Positions 32,120 through 39,633 of a stretch of DNA of 64,000 nucleotides are shown piece after piece. The translations under genes were made by a program, and so were the position numbers. A model generated the notes under the pieces. That model did no database searches. It was given only the letters and a program-made list of their open reading frames with translations, and was not told the DNA's origin. Within the stretch, counting starts at the first letter, position 1, and each line of letters opens with the position of its first letter. Source of the stretch: CAWUJT01 sp963922715 (GTDB lineage Bacteria; Pseudomonadota; Alphaproteobacteria; Rhodobacterales; Rhodobacteraceae); NCBI GenBank assembly GCA_963922715.1, contig CAWUJT010000004.1, forward strand, positions 1 through 64,000, read 5' to 3'.

Positions 32120-32586
32120 TGGACTATGGTTTTTATCACCCTGATCGCGGTTATTGGCAAACAATCGGTGAGCCACCTGTGGATATTCTGGCGGGGTATC
32201 CAGAGGGCACTGTGCAGGTTCCCCTCAAGCCAGGGGCAAATCACGACTGGAACGGCACAGAATGGGTCTATGTGGAGCCGCCAGCACTAAGTGATGAAGA
32301 ACGCACACTCTCCCCGCGCCGCTTTACATATCTTCTCAAATACAGCGACTTAGATGACGTGTGGCAGGCCATGATTGCGGCCACGAAAGGGGTCGATCAG
32401 GATACATATGCGCGTCTGAATGCGCTGTTAAATCAACCTATATACCGTCTCAGTAAAACATTGGCCGCTGTTACCGATCCTGATTTTGCGGCCCTTGCAG
32501 CCACCGTCGCGCCCGATGCAGATATCTCAGAGGCCAATATCCGCGCACAGTGGGAGATCGCGGAAAATGCGGTGATCGATGTTTGA
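32119..32586 (+). CDS. Tail fibre assembly-like protein
   Basis: 155 aa from MDYGFYHPDRGYWQTIGEPP. The start with an aromatic/Tyr-rich strand, GAN-x-DWNGTEWVYVEPPALSD, and the helical end resemble fibre-assembly chaperones or DUF4376-like fibre partners. Its ATG overlaps the fibre stop (TAATG). The region 32587-32646 after it holds only AT-rich DNA. Confidence 0.7.
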   Translation: MDYGFYHPDRGYWQTIGEPPVDILAGYPEGTVQVPLKPGANHDWNGTEWVYVEPPALSDEERTLSPRRFTYLLKYSDLDDVWQAMIAATKGVDQDTYARLNALLNQPIYRLSKTLAAVTDPDFAALAATVAPDADISEANIRAQWEIAENAVIDV

Positions 32587-32646
32587 AAATGATTGAGCTT
32601 GCTGCCAGTCTTCAATATCTAAAGTTCACCTTATATAGACAAAAAA

Positions 32647-33417
32647 ATGAAATTTGAACATCACATCCTTACGCGGTTTAATCTTCGGATATTTTCAGAG
32701 AGCTACAGCGAAGACTGGTTTCTGCATCGGCTTGGGCTTTTTGAGAAGTATTGCCTCCCCTCCGTTGCGCGGCAAACAAACCCAAACTTCGTCTGGCATC
32801 TGTTGTTTAACGAGCAGCGCACACTGCCTCATATCGACACAATCCGACGGTTCAATCTTGACGCAGCAAATGCGCAAATCCATTTGCTGCCGGATGTGCC
32901 AAAGCAAGTCCAATATGCCAGTCAGAATCTTATCAACACCGATAATCATCTGTTGACCACACGGATTGACAATGATGACATCATGCACCCGCAATTCGTC
33001 GAAAGAGTTCAAACGGAAGCGATTAAACTTTTGGAAAGCGGTATGACGGAGCCGCATCTTCTCGATTTTGGAATCCATTTCCACTGGGCCCCAACGCAGA
33101 ACAAAATGGTACAATACAAAGTGCCATATCCGACTGCTTTCGTTTCACTTTTGGAGCCAGCGGTCGCAGGTCGAGAGATTAAAACTGTAAACTGCGGTAA
33201 GCATACCAAATTACATAAAGAATTCACGATGACGAAAATTCCCTTCACTGGTAGTGTTGCAGTTGTCCATGGAAAAAACATCCACAATAGTTTGGGGCAG
33301 GAACCAAATATGCTGTGGAAAATGCTGCGAAGGTTGCGGCAGAAAAAGGTTTGGCTTCGTGCGTCGGAGACCAAGAAAGTGCTGTCGGACTTTCAAATTG
33401 CCGAAGGGCCGCATTAA
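32647..33417 (+). CDS. Glycosyltransferase (rhamnosyltransferase-like)
   Basis: 256 aa. The sequence matches the putative rhamnosyl transferase family: HHILTRFNLRIFSESYSEDWFLHRL, then PSVARQTNPNFVWHLLFNE and a nucleotide-sugar site LLTTRIDNDDIMHP (DxD-like). It could modify host surface sugars (lysogenic conversion, blocking adsorption) or the phage fibre it follows. No membrane partner (gtrA/gtrB type) is present. It ends before a terminator. Confidence 0.82.
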   Translation: MKFEHHILTRFNLRIFSESYSEDWFLHRLGLFEKYCLPSVARQTNPNFVWHLLFNEQRTLPHIDTIRRFNLDAANAQIHLLPDVPKQVQYASQNLINTDNHLLTTRIDNDDIMHPQFVERVQTEAIKLLESGMTEPHLLDFGIHFHWAPTQNKMVQYKVPYPTAFVSLLEPAVAGREIKTVNCGKHTKLHKEFTMTKIPFTGSVAVVHGKNIHNSLGQEPNMLWKMLRRLRQKKVWLRASETKKVLSDFQIAEGPH

Positions 33418-33453
33418 TCGACACATAACGCCATAAAGACTTTCAACCCTACC

Positions 33454-33473
33454 CCCGCCTCGCGCGGGTTTTT
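33454..33473 (+). terminator. Terminator after the glycosyltransferase
   Basis: CCCGC-CTCGC-GCGGG followed by TTTTT. Directly behind it are CATTGGAGAAACAGT and an ATG at 33490, the same terminator/ribosome-site pattern as at 19113 and 34195. Confidence 0.75.
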
Positions 33474-33509
33474 GCATTGGAGAAACAGTATGTATTATGC
33501 ACCTGATCG

Positions 33510-33719
33510 CTATGTTTCCGGCCATTCAGGCGGCCGAAACCCTGCGAGCATCCAGTGCATGACTTGGACTGCAACGGGGTTAGGGTTACGCGACGTTGAG
33601 CGATCCTCTTCTGCCTCCCACTTACGGATCGTAGAGGGGTTTGTTGCAAGAATATGCCCAAGCTGAGATTGTGAGAGGCCCAGTTTGATCCGAGCCTCTT
33701 TGAATTCTTTGGGGGTCAT
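33510..33719 (-). CDS. Small HTH regulator (69 aa)
   Basis: The ATG at 33719 overlaps the stop of the upstream membrane-protein gene by 3 nt. The protein is nearly all HTH: MTPKEFKEARIKLGLSQSQL, then GHILATNPSTIRKWEAEE, ending PNPVAVQVMHWMLAGFRPPEW. This C-terminal pattern is frequent in small regulators of alphaproteobacterial phages. It probably represses its own operon via the palindrome at 33913-33929. Confidence 0.85.
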   Translation of the reverse strand: MTPKEFKEARIKLGLSQSQLGHILATNPSTIRKWEAEEDRSTSRNPNPVAVQVMHWMLAGFRPPEWPET

Positions 33720-33868
33720 ATGAAAGCGCGTACCGCAACACCGCCAATGGCCGCCCCCGCAACCAAAATGGCAATGCCGATTTTCCAAAACTCGGTTTGC
33801 GCTTGTTTTAAGGCAAGGGCTGTTTGCGCCTTGATCAGTTCGATCTCGTAAAGTTCTTTGTCAGTCAT
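33716..33868 (-). CDS. 50-aa single-span membrane protein
   Basis: MTDKELYEIELIKAQTALAL forms an amphipathic helix, followed by KQAQTEFWKI and one membrane span (GIAILVAGAAIGGVAV), and ends RAFI. AAGGA stands 8 nt before the ATG. First gene of a two-gene leftward unit with the HTH gene. A toxin, a lysis modulator or a superinfection-exclusion peptide are possible; sequence does not decide. Confidence 0.75.
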   Translation of the reverse strand: MTDKELYEIELIKAQTALALKQAQTEFWKIGIAILVAGAAIGGVAVRAFI

Positions 33869-33908
33869 TTGGCTTCCTTTCTTACCGAGCTTCATTGCTC
33901 ATATTTAA

Positions 33909-33937
33909 TATATAGCGCCAATGGCGCTAAATTACAA
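33909..33937 (-). promoter_or_regulatory. Promoter and operator of the membrane-protein/HTH unit
   Basis: On the minus strand TTGTAA (33932-33937), a 17-nt spacer and TATATA (33909-33914) form a promoter. A perfect palindrome TAGCGCCA-A-TGGCGCTA (33913-33929) fills the spacer. A dimeric HTH protein bound there would block RNA polymerase, pointing to autoregulation by the 69-aa regulator. Confidence 0.75.
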
Positions 33938-33975
33938 CCCTAAATCTTCCACTTAATACCTCAAAAGGAAACACG

Positions 33976-34152
33976 ATGAAATCCACACTGACAAAAGAGA
34001 CCTTCGACGTGATCGCGGCTGGCACAGCAATCGGGACTGTGGCCGAGGTCTTGCCGCCCCTGGCCGCTGGTTTCGCTATTATTTGGACAACCATCCGTAT
34101 CTACGAATGGGCGCGGGTGGCTATCTGGAAAAAACCGCCGCGCAACCTCTAA
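33976..34152 (+). CDS. Holin-like small membrane protein
   Basis: 58 aa behind AAAAGGAAACACG. MKSTLTKETFDVIAAGTAIG and TVAEVLPPLAAGFAIIWTTI give one or two hydrophobic spans, followed by a basic end (WARVAIWKKPPRNL). Size, charge and place just before the endolysin fit a class II/III holin. Similar short proteins precede lysozyme genes in Rhodobacterales phages. Confidence 0.7.
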   Translation: MKSTLTKETFDVIAAGTAIGTVAEVLPPLAAGFAIIWTTIRIYEWARVAIWKKPPRNL

Positions 34153-34194
34153 AGCAATACGCTTCATCCCTTCCAACATCTCACTCTTACCTTG

Positions 34195-34215
34195 CCCGCC
34201 GCGCGCGGGTTTTTT
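34195..34215 (+). terminator. Terminator before the endolysin
   Basis: CCCGC-CGCGC-GCGGG followed by TTTTTT, then CATCTGGAGACTTCAC and the endolysin ATG. It could delay lysis by reducing read-through from the holin-like gene. Confidence 0.75.
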
Positions 34216-34231
34216 CATCTGGAGACTTCAC

Positions 34232-34993
34232 ATGTTTGATCAAAACTGGCGTCAGATTGTCTTGCACTCTTATACCGCCTGGGCCTTCTATGTGTTGGCG
34301 GCGATCACGCTTGCGCCCGATCTCATCTATCTGGTGGCGGAGATCGATACCAATCCCGCTGTTTGGTCAGTCTTGCAAATCTGGGTGATTGTTCTGGGCA
34401 TCCTCGGGCGCGTTATCCTGCAGCCGCGTGATGGCGCTCTCAGGCGTAGGTTCATTCTAGGCCTGGTCATCCTTTCAACTATTTTAGCCGTTTCACAGGC
34501 CATGGCACAAACCACCGAACGGGCCACCATGCGCGTGCTTATGCCCTTGGTAATTAAATGGGAAGGCGAACATCGGTGCGTGGATGCCCCGCATTTGCAT
34601 TGCGCCTATCACGATATCGTTGGCGTTCCAACACTCTGCTACGGCGAAACGCTTGGGGTGCAGATTGAGGACCGTGCAACCGATTCCGAGTGCCTGCAAA
34701 AACTGGAACGCCGTCTCACAGATGATTTCCGAGATGGGTTGCATTTATATTTCTCGGCAACCACCCGTGCCCGCCGTCTAACGCCGCACCGTGACGCGGC
34801 CTATGTCTCGCTTGCCTATAACGTTGGGATCCGCGGCGCAGGCCGATCAACCGCCACCCGCCGCCTGAACGCCGGTGATATCGCAGGGGGTTGTGCCGCC
34901 TTGGGCTGGTGGAACAAAGCAGGCGGGCGTGTGGTGCGCGGCCTGGTGAACCGCCGGGCCGAGGAAACTGCGCTCTGCCTGTGGGGGCTGTGA
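34232..34993 (+). CDS. Endolysin: GH24 lysozyme with N-terminal membrane domain
   Basis: 253 aa. Residues 1-92 contain three hydrophobic spans (near 9-33, 45-63 and 73-91). The lysozyme domain starts about residue 100: catalytic Glu in IKWEGEHRC, then Asp in YHDIVGVP and Thr in PTLCYGET, and SLAYNVGIRGAGRSTATRRL later, typical of GH24. It cuts peptidoglycan. The multi-span N-terminus is unusual and could act as a membrane anchor (SAR-like) or as an added holin. Confidence 0.9.
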   Translation: MFDQNWRQIVLHSYTAWAFYVLAAITLAPDLIYLVAEIDTNPAVWSVLQIWVIVLGILGRVILQPRDGALRRRFILGLVILSTILAVSQAMAQTTERATMRVLMPLVIKWEGEHRCVDAPHLHCAYHDIVGVPTLCYGETLGVQIEDRATDSECLQKLERRLTDDFRDGLHLYFSATTRARRLTPHRDAAYVSLAYNVGIRGAGRSTATRRLNAGDIAGGCAALGWWNKAGGRVVRGLVNRRAEETALCLWGL

Positions 34994-35334
34994 TGCTCTG
35001 GCGGGTCTTATCCAGCCGCGCAGGGCTGGCAGTAGCGCTCTGTGCTCTGCTGTGGGCCTGGCATGCCTATGACAAGCGGCAAGCGGTCCAGGCCGCACGA
35101 GACGGCTACGTGCGCCGGTTTGAGCTGATAGCCGCACAGGCCGAGGTGGACGCCCTGCGCCGCCGGATAGCCGCCACGACCGAGGCCAACCGCACCCTGC
35201 AGGAAAAGATCCAGGTGGCGGAAGGCATGGCCGTGCGCTTCGCCGCAGAATTGGAGGCATTTGAATATGACACGCAAGTCAATACTCTGGGCATTGTCGA
35301 TTCCGATCTTCTTGGCCGCTTGCGTTCAAACTGA
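34993..35334 (+). CDS. Rz-like inner-membrane spanin
   Basis: 113 aa. One N-terminal membrane span (RAGLAVALCALLWAWHAY), then a periplasmic coiled coil (QAEVDALRRRIAATTEANRT and EKIQVAEGMAVRFAAELEAF). Together with the overlapping lipoprotein gene it forms a two-component spanin, which would fuse the membranes at lysis. Its ATG overlaps the endolysin stop by 1 nt. Confidence 0.85.
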   Translation: MLWRVLSSRAGLAVALCALLWAWHAYDKRQAVQAARDGYVRRFELIAAQAEVDALRRRIAATTEANRTLQEKIQVAEGMAVRFAAELEAFEYDTQVNTLGIVDSDLLGRLRSN

Positions 35335-35578
35335 CATGGACCGGCTCACAGCAGCCGGGCAAACCACTGGTGAGGCCCGTGCAGCCGATATCTGGCCAGA
35401 CTATCCGGCTGATTGCCGCCGCATCTCTCGCAGCGGCATCGTGGCCGGTGACCGGCTGGATGTGGCGGTGCTGAAAGCCGATGACGCCTTAGCCCGACAG
35501 AACGCCCGCACGCTGCGCTGTGCCGCGTGGTATGACAGTCAGCAGCATAGTCTTTTACTACAACAGGAGAACCCATGA
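35267..35578 (+). CDS. Rz1-like outer-membrane spanin lipoprotein
   Basis: 103 aa from ATG 35267 (GGAGG 9 nt upstream; an in-frame TTG at 35261 is less likely). Signal peptide MTRKSILWALSIPIFLAAC with lipobox cut before Cys19. The gene starts inside the i-spanin gene in another frame (68-nt overlap), the usual Rz/Rz1 overlap. The mature part is less Pro-rich than lambda Rz1. Confidence 0.85.
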   Translation: MTRKSILWALSIPIFLAACVQTDMDRLTAAGQTTGEARAADIWPDYPADCRRISRSGIVAGDRLDVAVLKADDALARQNARTLRCAAWYDSQQHSLLLQQENP

Positions 35579-35892
35579 TAACGCATAAGCGCGGAGACAC
35601 ATTTGATTGGTCTGGCTCACTGACACTGACCGATGGAGGTGAAAATATTGATCTGTCCACATGGATCCCAAAGTCACAATTAAGGGATCACAACAAAAAT
35701 CTGGTGGCTGATCTGGAATGCACCTGGCTTGATGCCAGTGTGGGACTTGTGCGCCTTTATGCTCCGGCTTCAGAGACAAGCAACTGGCCCATCGGTCCGC
35801 TGGCAATTGATATTCAGATAACCTCTATGGATGGAGTGGTCGTGTCGACACCGACACAGACGATACATTTAGCAGACGATAATACCCAATGA
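35575..35892 (+). CDS. Unknown 105-aa structural-like protein
   Basis: Beta-rich protein beginning MITHKRGDTFDWSGSLTLTD, with GLVRLYAPASETSNWPIGPL and an end VVVSTPTQTIHLADD. This layout (ITHKRGDTF-x-W...Q-R at start, Trp-Pro-x-G-P-L, Thr-rich end) is that of small phage proteins often near baseplate or fibre genes, possibly an upper-baseplate (BppU-like) domain. Overlaps neighbours by 4 nt. Confidence 0.65.
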   Translation: MITHKRGDTFDWSGSLTLTDGGENIDLSTWIPKSQLRDHNKNLVADLECTWLDASVGLVRLYAPASETSNWPIGPLAIDIQITSMDGVVVSTPTQTIHLADDNTQ

Positions 35893-36287
35893 GTGTTGCG
35901 CCCAGATATCAGCTTTCGGGTATATTGACAAAAGCCCAAGGCGGCGGTCGTTTGGAATTTTCAAGCACGCCATCAGAACAGCTAATCGCCTCCCTCGCTT
36001 CGGTCGTCTTTACTGGGCCCCCAGGCGAAGACGGCGCATCGGCCTATGAGATCGCTGTTGCAAACGGGTTTTCTGGAACTGAGCAAGCATGGTTAGACAG
36101 CCTTTATGGCCTTCCAGAGGCTGACGAATTTGATGATACCGATCTCGCGTATATTTATTTTGGCTGGAGCTCAAGAAATTTGATCCTGCGTCAAGAGCGC
36201 AACACGGGCACCAGCCAAACCGCTGATCTTGGCGCCTATAGCTTCCCCGAGGCTTGGGATAACCGCACATCGTTAATCTACAATTGA
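35889..36287 (+). CDS. Fibre-like protein with collagen-type motif
   Basis: 132 aa. It contains TGPPGEDGASAYEIAVANGF followed by SGTEQAWLDSLYG, the short GPPGxDG turn plus the frequently repeated fibre motif (AYEIAVANGF-x-GTE-x-x-WL-x-SL). This motif occurs in phage fibres and surface proteins. The end is beta-rich. Its position between the lysis genes and the 919-aa gene suggests an extra attachment structure. Confidence 0.75.
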   Translation: MSVAPRYQLSGILTKAQGGGRLEFSSTPSEQLIASLASVVFTGPPGEDGASAYEIAVANGFSGTEQAWLDSLYGLPEADEFDDTDLAYIYFGWSSRNLILRQERNTGTSQTADLGAYSFPEAWDNRTSLIYN

Positions 36288-36376
36288 TCGTGAAAACTGA
36301 CATAAAGCTGCTTCTTGAGCGGCGCGCCAATCGCGACTGATTGGCGGTATTAATTATATGAAAAGGTAAGTAGACA

Positions 36377-39136
36377 ATGCCAGTAACCGACAGTGGGGAT
36401 GCAATAATCTTAACAGGGGCCGATACAAGTCTTTCGGTCCTTTTGGCAAGTTCTTTTGTAATCCTAGAATCAGGTGCGCAAGATATCTATAAAATTATTG
36501 GTAAACGTCTCGTATTAGACAATGCCAACCTAACATACAACTCTGGCTTAGAACGTCTCGCTTTTGATCAGGGTAGTATCAGTGGGAATGTTGGCCTTTT
36601 AGACCTGACAGGTACATCTACTCTTACTGCAAATTGTACTTTGAATGGGGTGCAAAGAAACGACATCGTTGCATTAGATTTTGGTCGTATTGTTGCAGGG
36701 GGCTTGAACGGCGTCGCCCTTATACACGTAGATGAAGATGCAGAAGCTATTTTTAACGGTGGACATATTATTTTCAACGCGGCTGGTAATCTTCGTTTTA
36801 TGGAGCCCGCTGGTATTTTACGAACAAATGGCACTCAAATCATAAACCAAGTAGATGTCCCTGGTTCATGCCAAATTAACGGTAGCCCTTCCGCGCAAAT
36901 GTTTTTCGATGGCACTTTGTTTAGGGGGGTGAATTTCAATATCCGATCCACGTCTTACATTTCACAACTTGATAATTGTACCTTTGAGGATAGCCCAGAT
37001 GCCCTTGTGGCAAACGCAAGTCAAGAAACTATTGTTTCTGCGGCCAACCTTGCAGCAAGGCGGATGAGTTCTGGGAATGTTGCCAGATTCCTCGGTAATG
37101 GTTTAACAATCGGGGTTTTTGACGATCCTGCGGATGGCAATGACATTTCAGTACAACACCAAGTAGGTGCAAGTGGCAATGATAAATACGTTCTTATCTA
37201 TCAAAATGTTCGCATTGAAATACAAGATGAAAACGGGAATTCGCTAAACGATGCTGTGGTTTATGCGCAAGACGTAGACAATGGTAGCAGACAGCCAAAC
37301 ATCACGGTAGATGGGCAGTTTTTTGAGATATTTCCAACATTTACCTATTCTGGTACTGGAGCAAGTCATACATTTAGGGTTCTGACACAGGTTAGACGTG
37401 CCAGAAATACCGATCCGACAAATACCCCTGTTTGGCCTATTGTTGACAACCGTGGCACTGCAAATGGGGCAACATTTCCCTGGAAAATTGCACAATACAA
37501 TAAAACCGCTGTTATAGATAGTATACAACTTGAAGGTAATGGCGAGAAAGTCTTTACATTCAGACTTCTTCCAGATTTTACGACTACAGAACAAGATGGT
37601 GCGGCTGTGCGGGCCTACCTGACACAAGAAACACGTCAACGTGTGTATGATCAGCAAAAAGCACAAATCACCGATTTTCAAGGTTTAGAAGCCGTTCCTC
37701 CTGTTTCTTTGACCGATGGTTTTTTAAACACACAAGCATCCGACGTAAACTTTTTATCGGGTGCGGCATTAAGTGCTTTTGCAGGAAACACACTGACCGC
37801 CTATGCAGACCCGTTTCTGGATTCTTTGATCGGCACAGGCAACCTTTCGCTTCAAAGCATTGCGGAAAACCAAACGATTAGAAATTACGCAAGCGTGCAA
37901 ATTGCAAGCTTGCCGACAACCCTTACACTCGACAACACAATCCTTGATCTTACCCCTGGTGCAGATATCACGAGTTTCACAGAATTAAACGGGGCAAGCT
38001 ATCGGGCGACGGCCGACGGCACGTATATTGCAAGGGGCAAATCACCCACAATCGTTGATGCAAATGGCTTTAGTATCAGTGTTGTAACTGAACCTCTACC
38101 CACAACTTACACGCTACAACTTCCAAACATCATAAATGGCTCGCGCTTCCAAATTTACAATGTCACACAAGATAGAGAATTAACAAACTCTACGGTCAGC
38201 GGCGGAGGGGGCATTTCCCAGGCATATACATCGGGTGTTGATTTTAACGCTGGTGACACGGGGCGCTATCGTGTAACATATCAATCCGGCACAACGGCGA
38301 AACGCTTTTTAGAGGGGTCGTTCACTTTTCCGAGTGATAATGCGACGAACAATCTTCCCGTGTTGCAAGAGGATGTGACCATTCATAGTGACCATGGTGT
38401 GGACGGATCAACTGTAGATGGTATCACATGGGATAGTGGGAACCTACAATTTGATTTCAACGATGCTGACAATGTTGTCAACGGTCCAGATATTGCAGCT
38501 TGGTATTACTACTTCATTACTACCTCCGTAGGCATTCATGAAGTTGCGGGCGCTATAGAGTGGACGCAGGTCAACAGGTTTCAGGTAAAGGCGTCCATTG
38601 CCCCTATAACCTTTGATAATATTGCTGCCAATCCTTTGCAGATTAACAACTGTTGGATTGATCGGGATGACGGCATAAGCATAATCGCTGCAAATTCAAA
38701 CAGTATTCAAATCAACCCGCCCGCTGTTTTCGCTATTGAAACGGGCACATCTGGTCTTACCGCCTCGGAAAGTGCACTTCTTTCTGGAGCAGCCACACAA
38801 GCCAGCGTTGATGCCTTGCCAACCTTAGCTGAGATGGAAGCCAGTACCGAGCTTGGCGGCAGCGGCACGTCACTGACACAATCGCAGTTCAATAGCTTTA
38901 TGGCTGATGTGCCAGATGCGACCAAAGATACATATAAAGCCGATGTCTCGGGTATCACCTTGGACGTTGCCGCCATTGCGGATGCTGTGTGGTCAGAGGA
39001 AACACGCACGGTGACCGGTGGCCAGATCGACACGATGGCAGGCACACTACAAACGCTGGACGATCTCGAGCGCGCAGACGGGCCCGCCTCGCAATCCCAT
39101 GATCTTTTAAAGGGTGTTGCACGAAGATCGTTTTAA
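36377..39136 (+). CDS. Large beta-rich protein of unknown function (919 aa)
   Basis: Long protein with mostly short beta-strand patterns. The first 230 residues (LVLDNANLTYNSGLERLAFD, then NGGHIIFNAAGNLRFMEPAG, then YISQLDNCTFEDSP) resemble a right-handed beta helix. A middle part has ENGNSLNDAVVYAQDVDNGS and VPPVSLTDGFL, and the C-terminal end DVAAIADAVWSEETRTVTGG is typical of phage appendage proteins. Codon use is clearly more AT-rich than in neighbouring genes, suggesting separate origin. Probably a surface appendage; no catalytic motif seen. Confidence 0.6.
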   Translation: MPVTDSGDAIILTGADTSLSVLLASSFVILESGAQDIYKIIGKRLVLDNANLTYNSGLERLAFDQGSISGNVGLLDLTGTSTLTANCTLNGVQRNDIVALDFGRIVAGGLNGVALIHVDEDAEAIFNGGHIIFNAAGNLRFMEPAGILRTNGTQIINQVDVPGSCQINGSPSAQMFFDGTLFRGVNFNIRSTSYISQLDNCTFEDSPDALVANASQETIVSAANLAARRMSSGNVARFLGNGLTIGVFDDPADGNDISVQHQVGASGNDKYVLIYQNVRIEIQDENGNSLNDAVVYAQDVDNGSRQPNITVDGQFFEIFPTFTYSGTGASHTFRVLTQVRRARNTDPTNTPVWPIVDNRGTANGATFPWKIAQYNKTAVIDSIQLEGNGEKVFTFRLLPDFTTTEQDGAAVRAYLTQETRQRVYDQQKAQITDFQGLEAVPPVSLTDGFLNTQASDVNFLSGAALSAFAGNTLTAYADPFLDSLIGTGNLSLQSIAENQTIRNYASVQIASLPTTLTLDNTILDLTPGADITSFTELNGASYRATADGTYIARGKSPTIVDANGFSISVVTEPLPTTYTLQLPNIINGSRFQIYNVTQDRELTNSTVSGGGGISQAYTSGVDFNAGDTGRYRVTYQSGTTAKRFLEGSFTFPSDNATNNLPVLQEDVTIHSDHGVDGSTVDGITWDSGNLQFDFNDADNVVNGPDIAAWYYYFITTSVGIHEVAGAIEWTQVNRFQVKASIAPITFDNIAANPLQINNCWIDRDDGISIIAANSNSIQINPPAVFAIETGTSGLTASESALLSGAATQASVDALPTLAEMEASTELGGSGTSLTQSQFNSFMADVPDATKDTYKADVSGITLDVAAIADAVWSEETRTVTGGQIDTMAGTLQTLDDLERADGPASQSHDLLKGVARRSF

Positions 39137-39242
39137 AGAAACACTCGTAATTTTATGACAAAAAACAGATGAAAAAAGCAACGGCAAAGGACTTCAAATT
39201 CATAAACAAATCCTTATATATCAAGTATTAAAGGAGGCCAAA

Positions 39243-39422
39243 ATGGACCAAATTATACTGGAAATCGCACAAGAACACTTAGACCTAGAGACGCTAGAGA
39301 CACGCAATTCAGACAGCCTGGATTTCAGAGACCAAGCGGTCTGGTCAATCAAAGCCGCGCTTGAAGCCGCCTACACAGCAGGGGCCACAGCGAGACAGTT
39401 AGAAAAAACTATATCAACATAA
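39243..39422 (+). CDS. DUF6900-like small protein
   Basis: 59 aa behind a perfect AAAGGAGGCCAAA. MDQIILEIAQEHLDLETLET followed by RNSDSLDFRDQAVWSIKAAL and EAAYTAGATARQ match the DUF6900 pattern (ETLETRNSDSLDFHD-x-AVW). Such proteins are encoded by phages and plasmids; the function is unknown. It is followed directly by a terminator, so it looks like an independent end unit. Confidence 0.8.
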   Translation: MDQIILEIAQEHLDLETLETRNSDSLDFRDQAVWSIKAALEAAYTAGATARQLEKTIST

Positions 39423-39448
39423 AGACCGACCAATACCCGGCAAAAATG

Positions 39449-39474
39449 ACCCACCCTTCGCGGTGGGTTTTTTT
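39449..39474 (+). terminator. Terminator after DUF6900 gene
   Basis: ACCCACC / GGTGGGT 7-bp stem with a 6-nt loop and TTTTTTT. It should end transcription of the late operon before the Dam-type gene. Confidence 0.85.
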
Positions 39475-39489
39475 GTGCTCTATCGCTTG

Positions 39490-39528
39490 CCCCCGTTAGG
39501 GGGTGCGGGCTGCGTCAACAGCCCGCAC
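39490..39528 (+). other. Two adjacent hairpins before dam
   Basis: CCCCC-GTTA-GGGGG (39490-39503) is followed by a 10-bp perfect stem GTGCGGGCTG / CAGCCCGCAC (39503-39512, 39519-39528) with loop CGTCAA. No T-run follows. It lies in a 160-bp GC-rich leader of the methyltransferase gene; it may be a structured RNA leader or a protein-binding site. Confidence 0.4.
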
Positions 39529-39633
39529 CACGCGGCCCTCATTGCACCGAGACCGCGCCGACGACACGCACACGGAACGTCGCCCCAGCCTACGCAGGCC
39601 CAGGCGGCGTACTGCAAAAAGTGACCCCTGACA

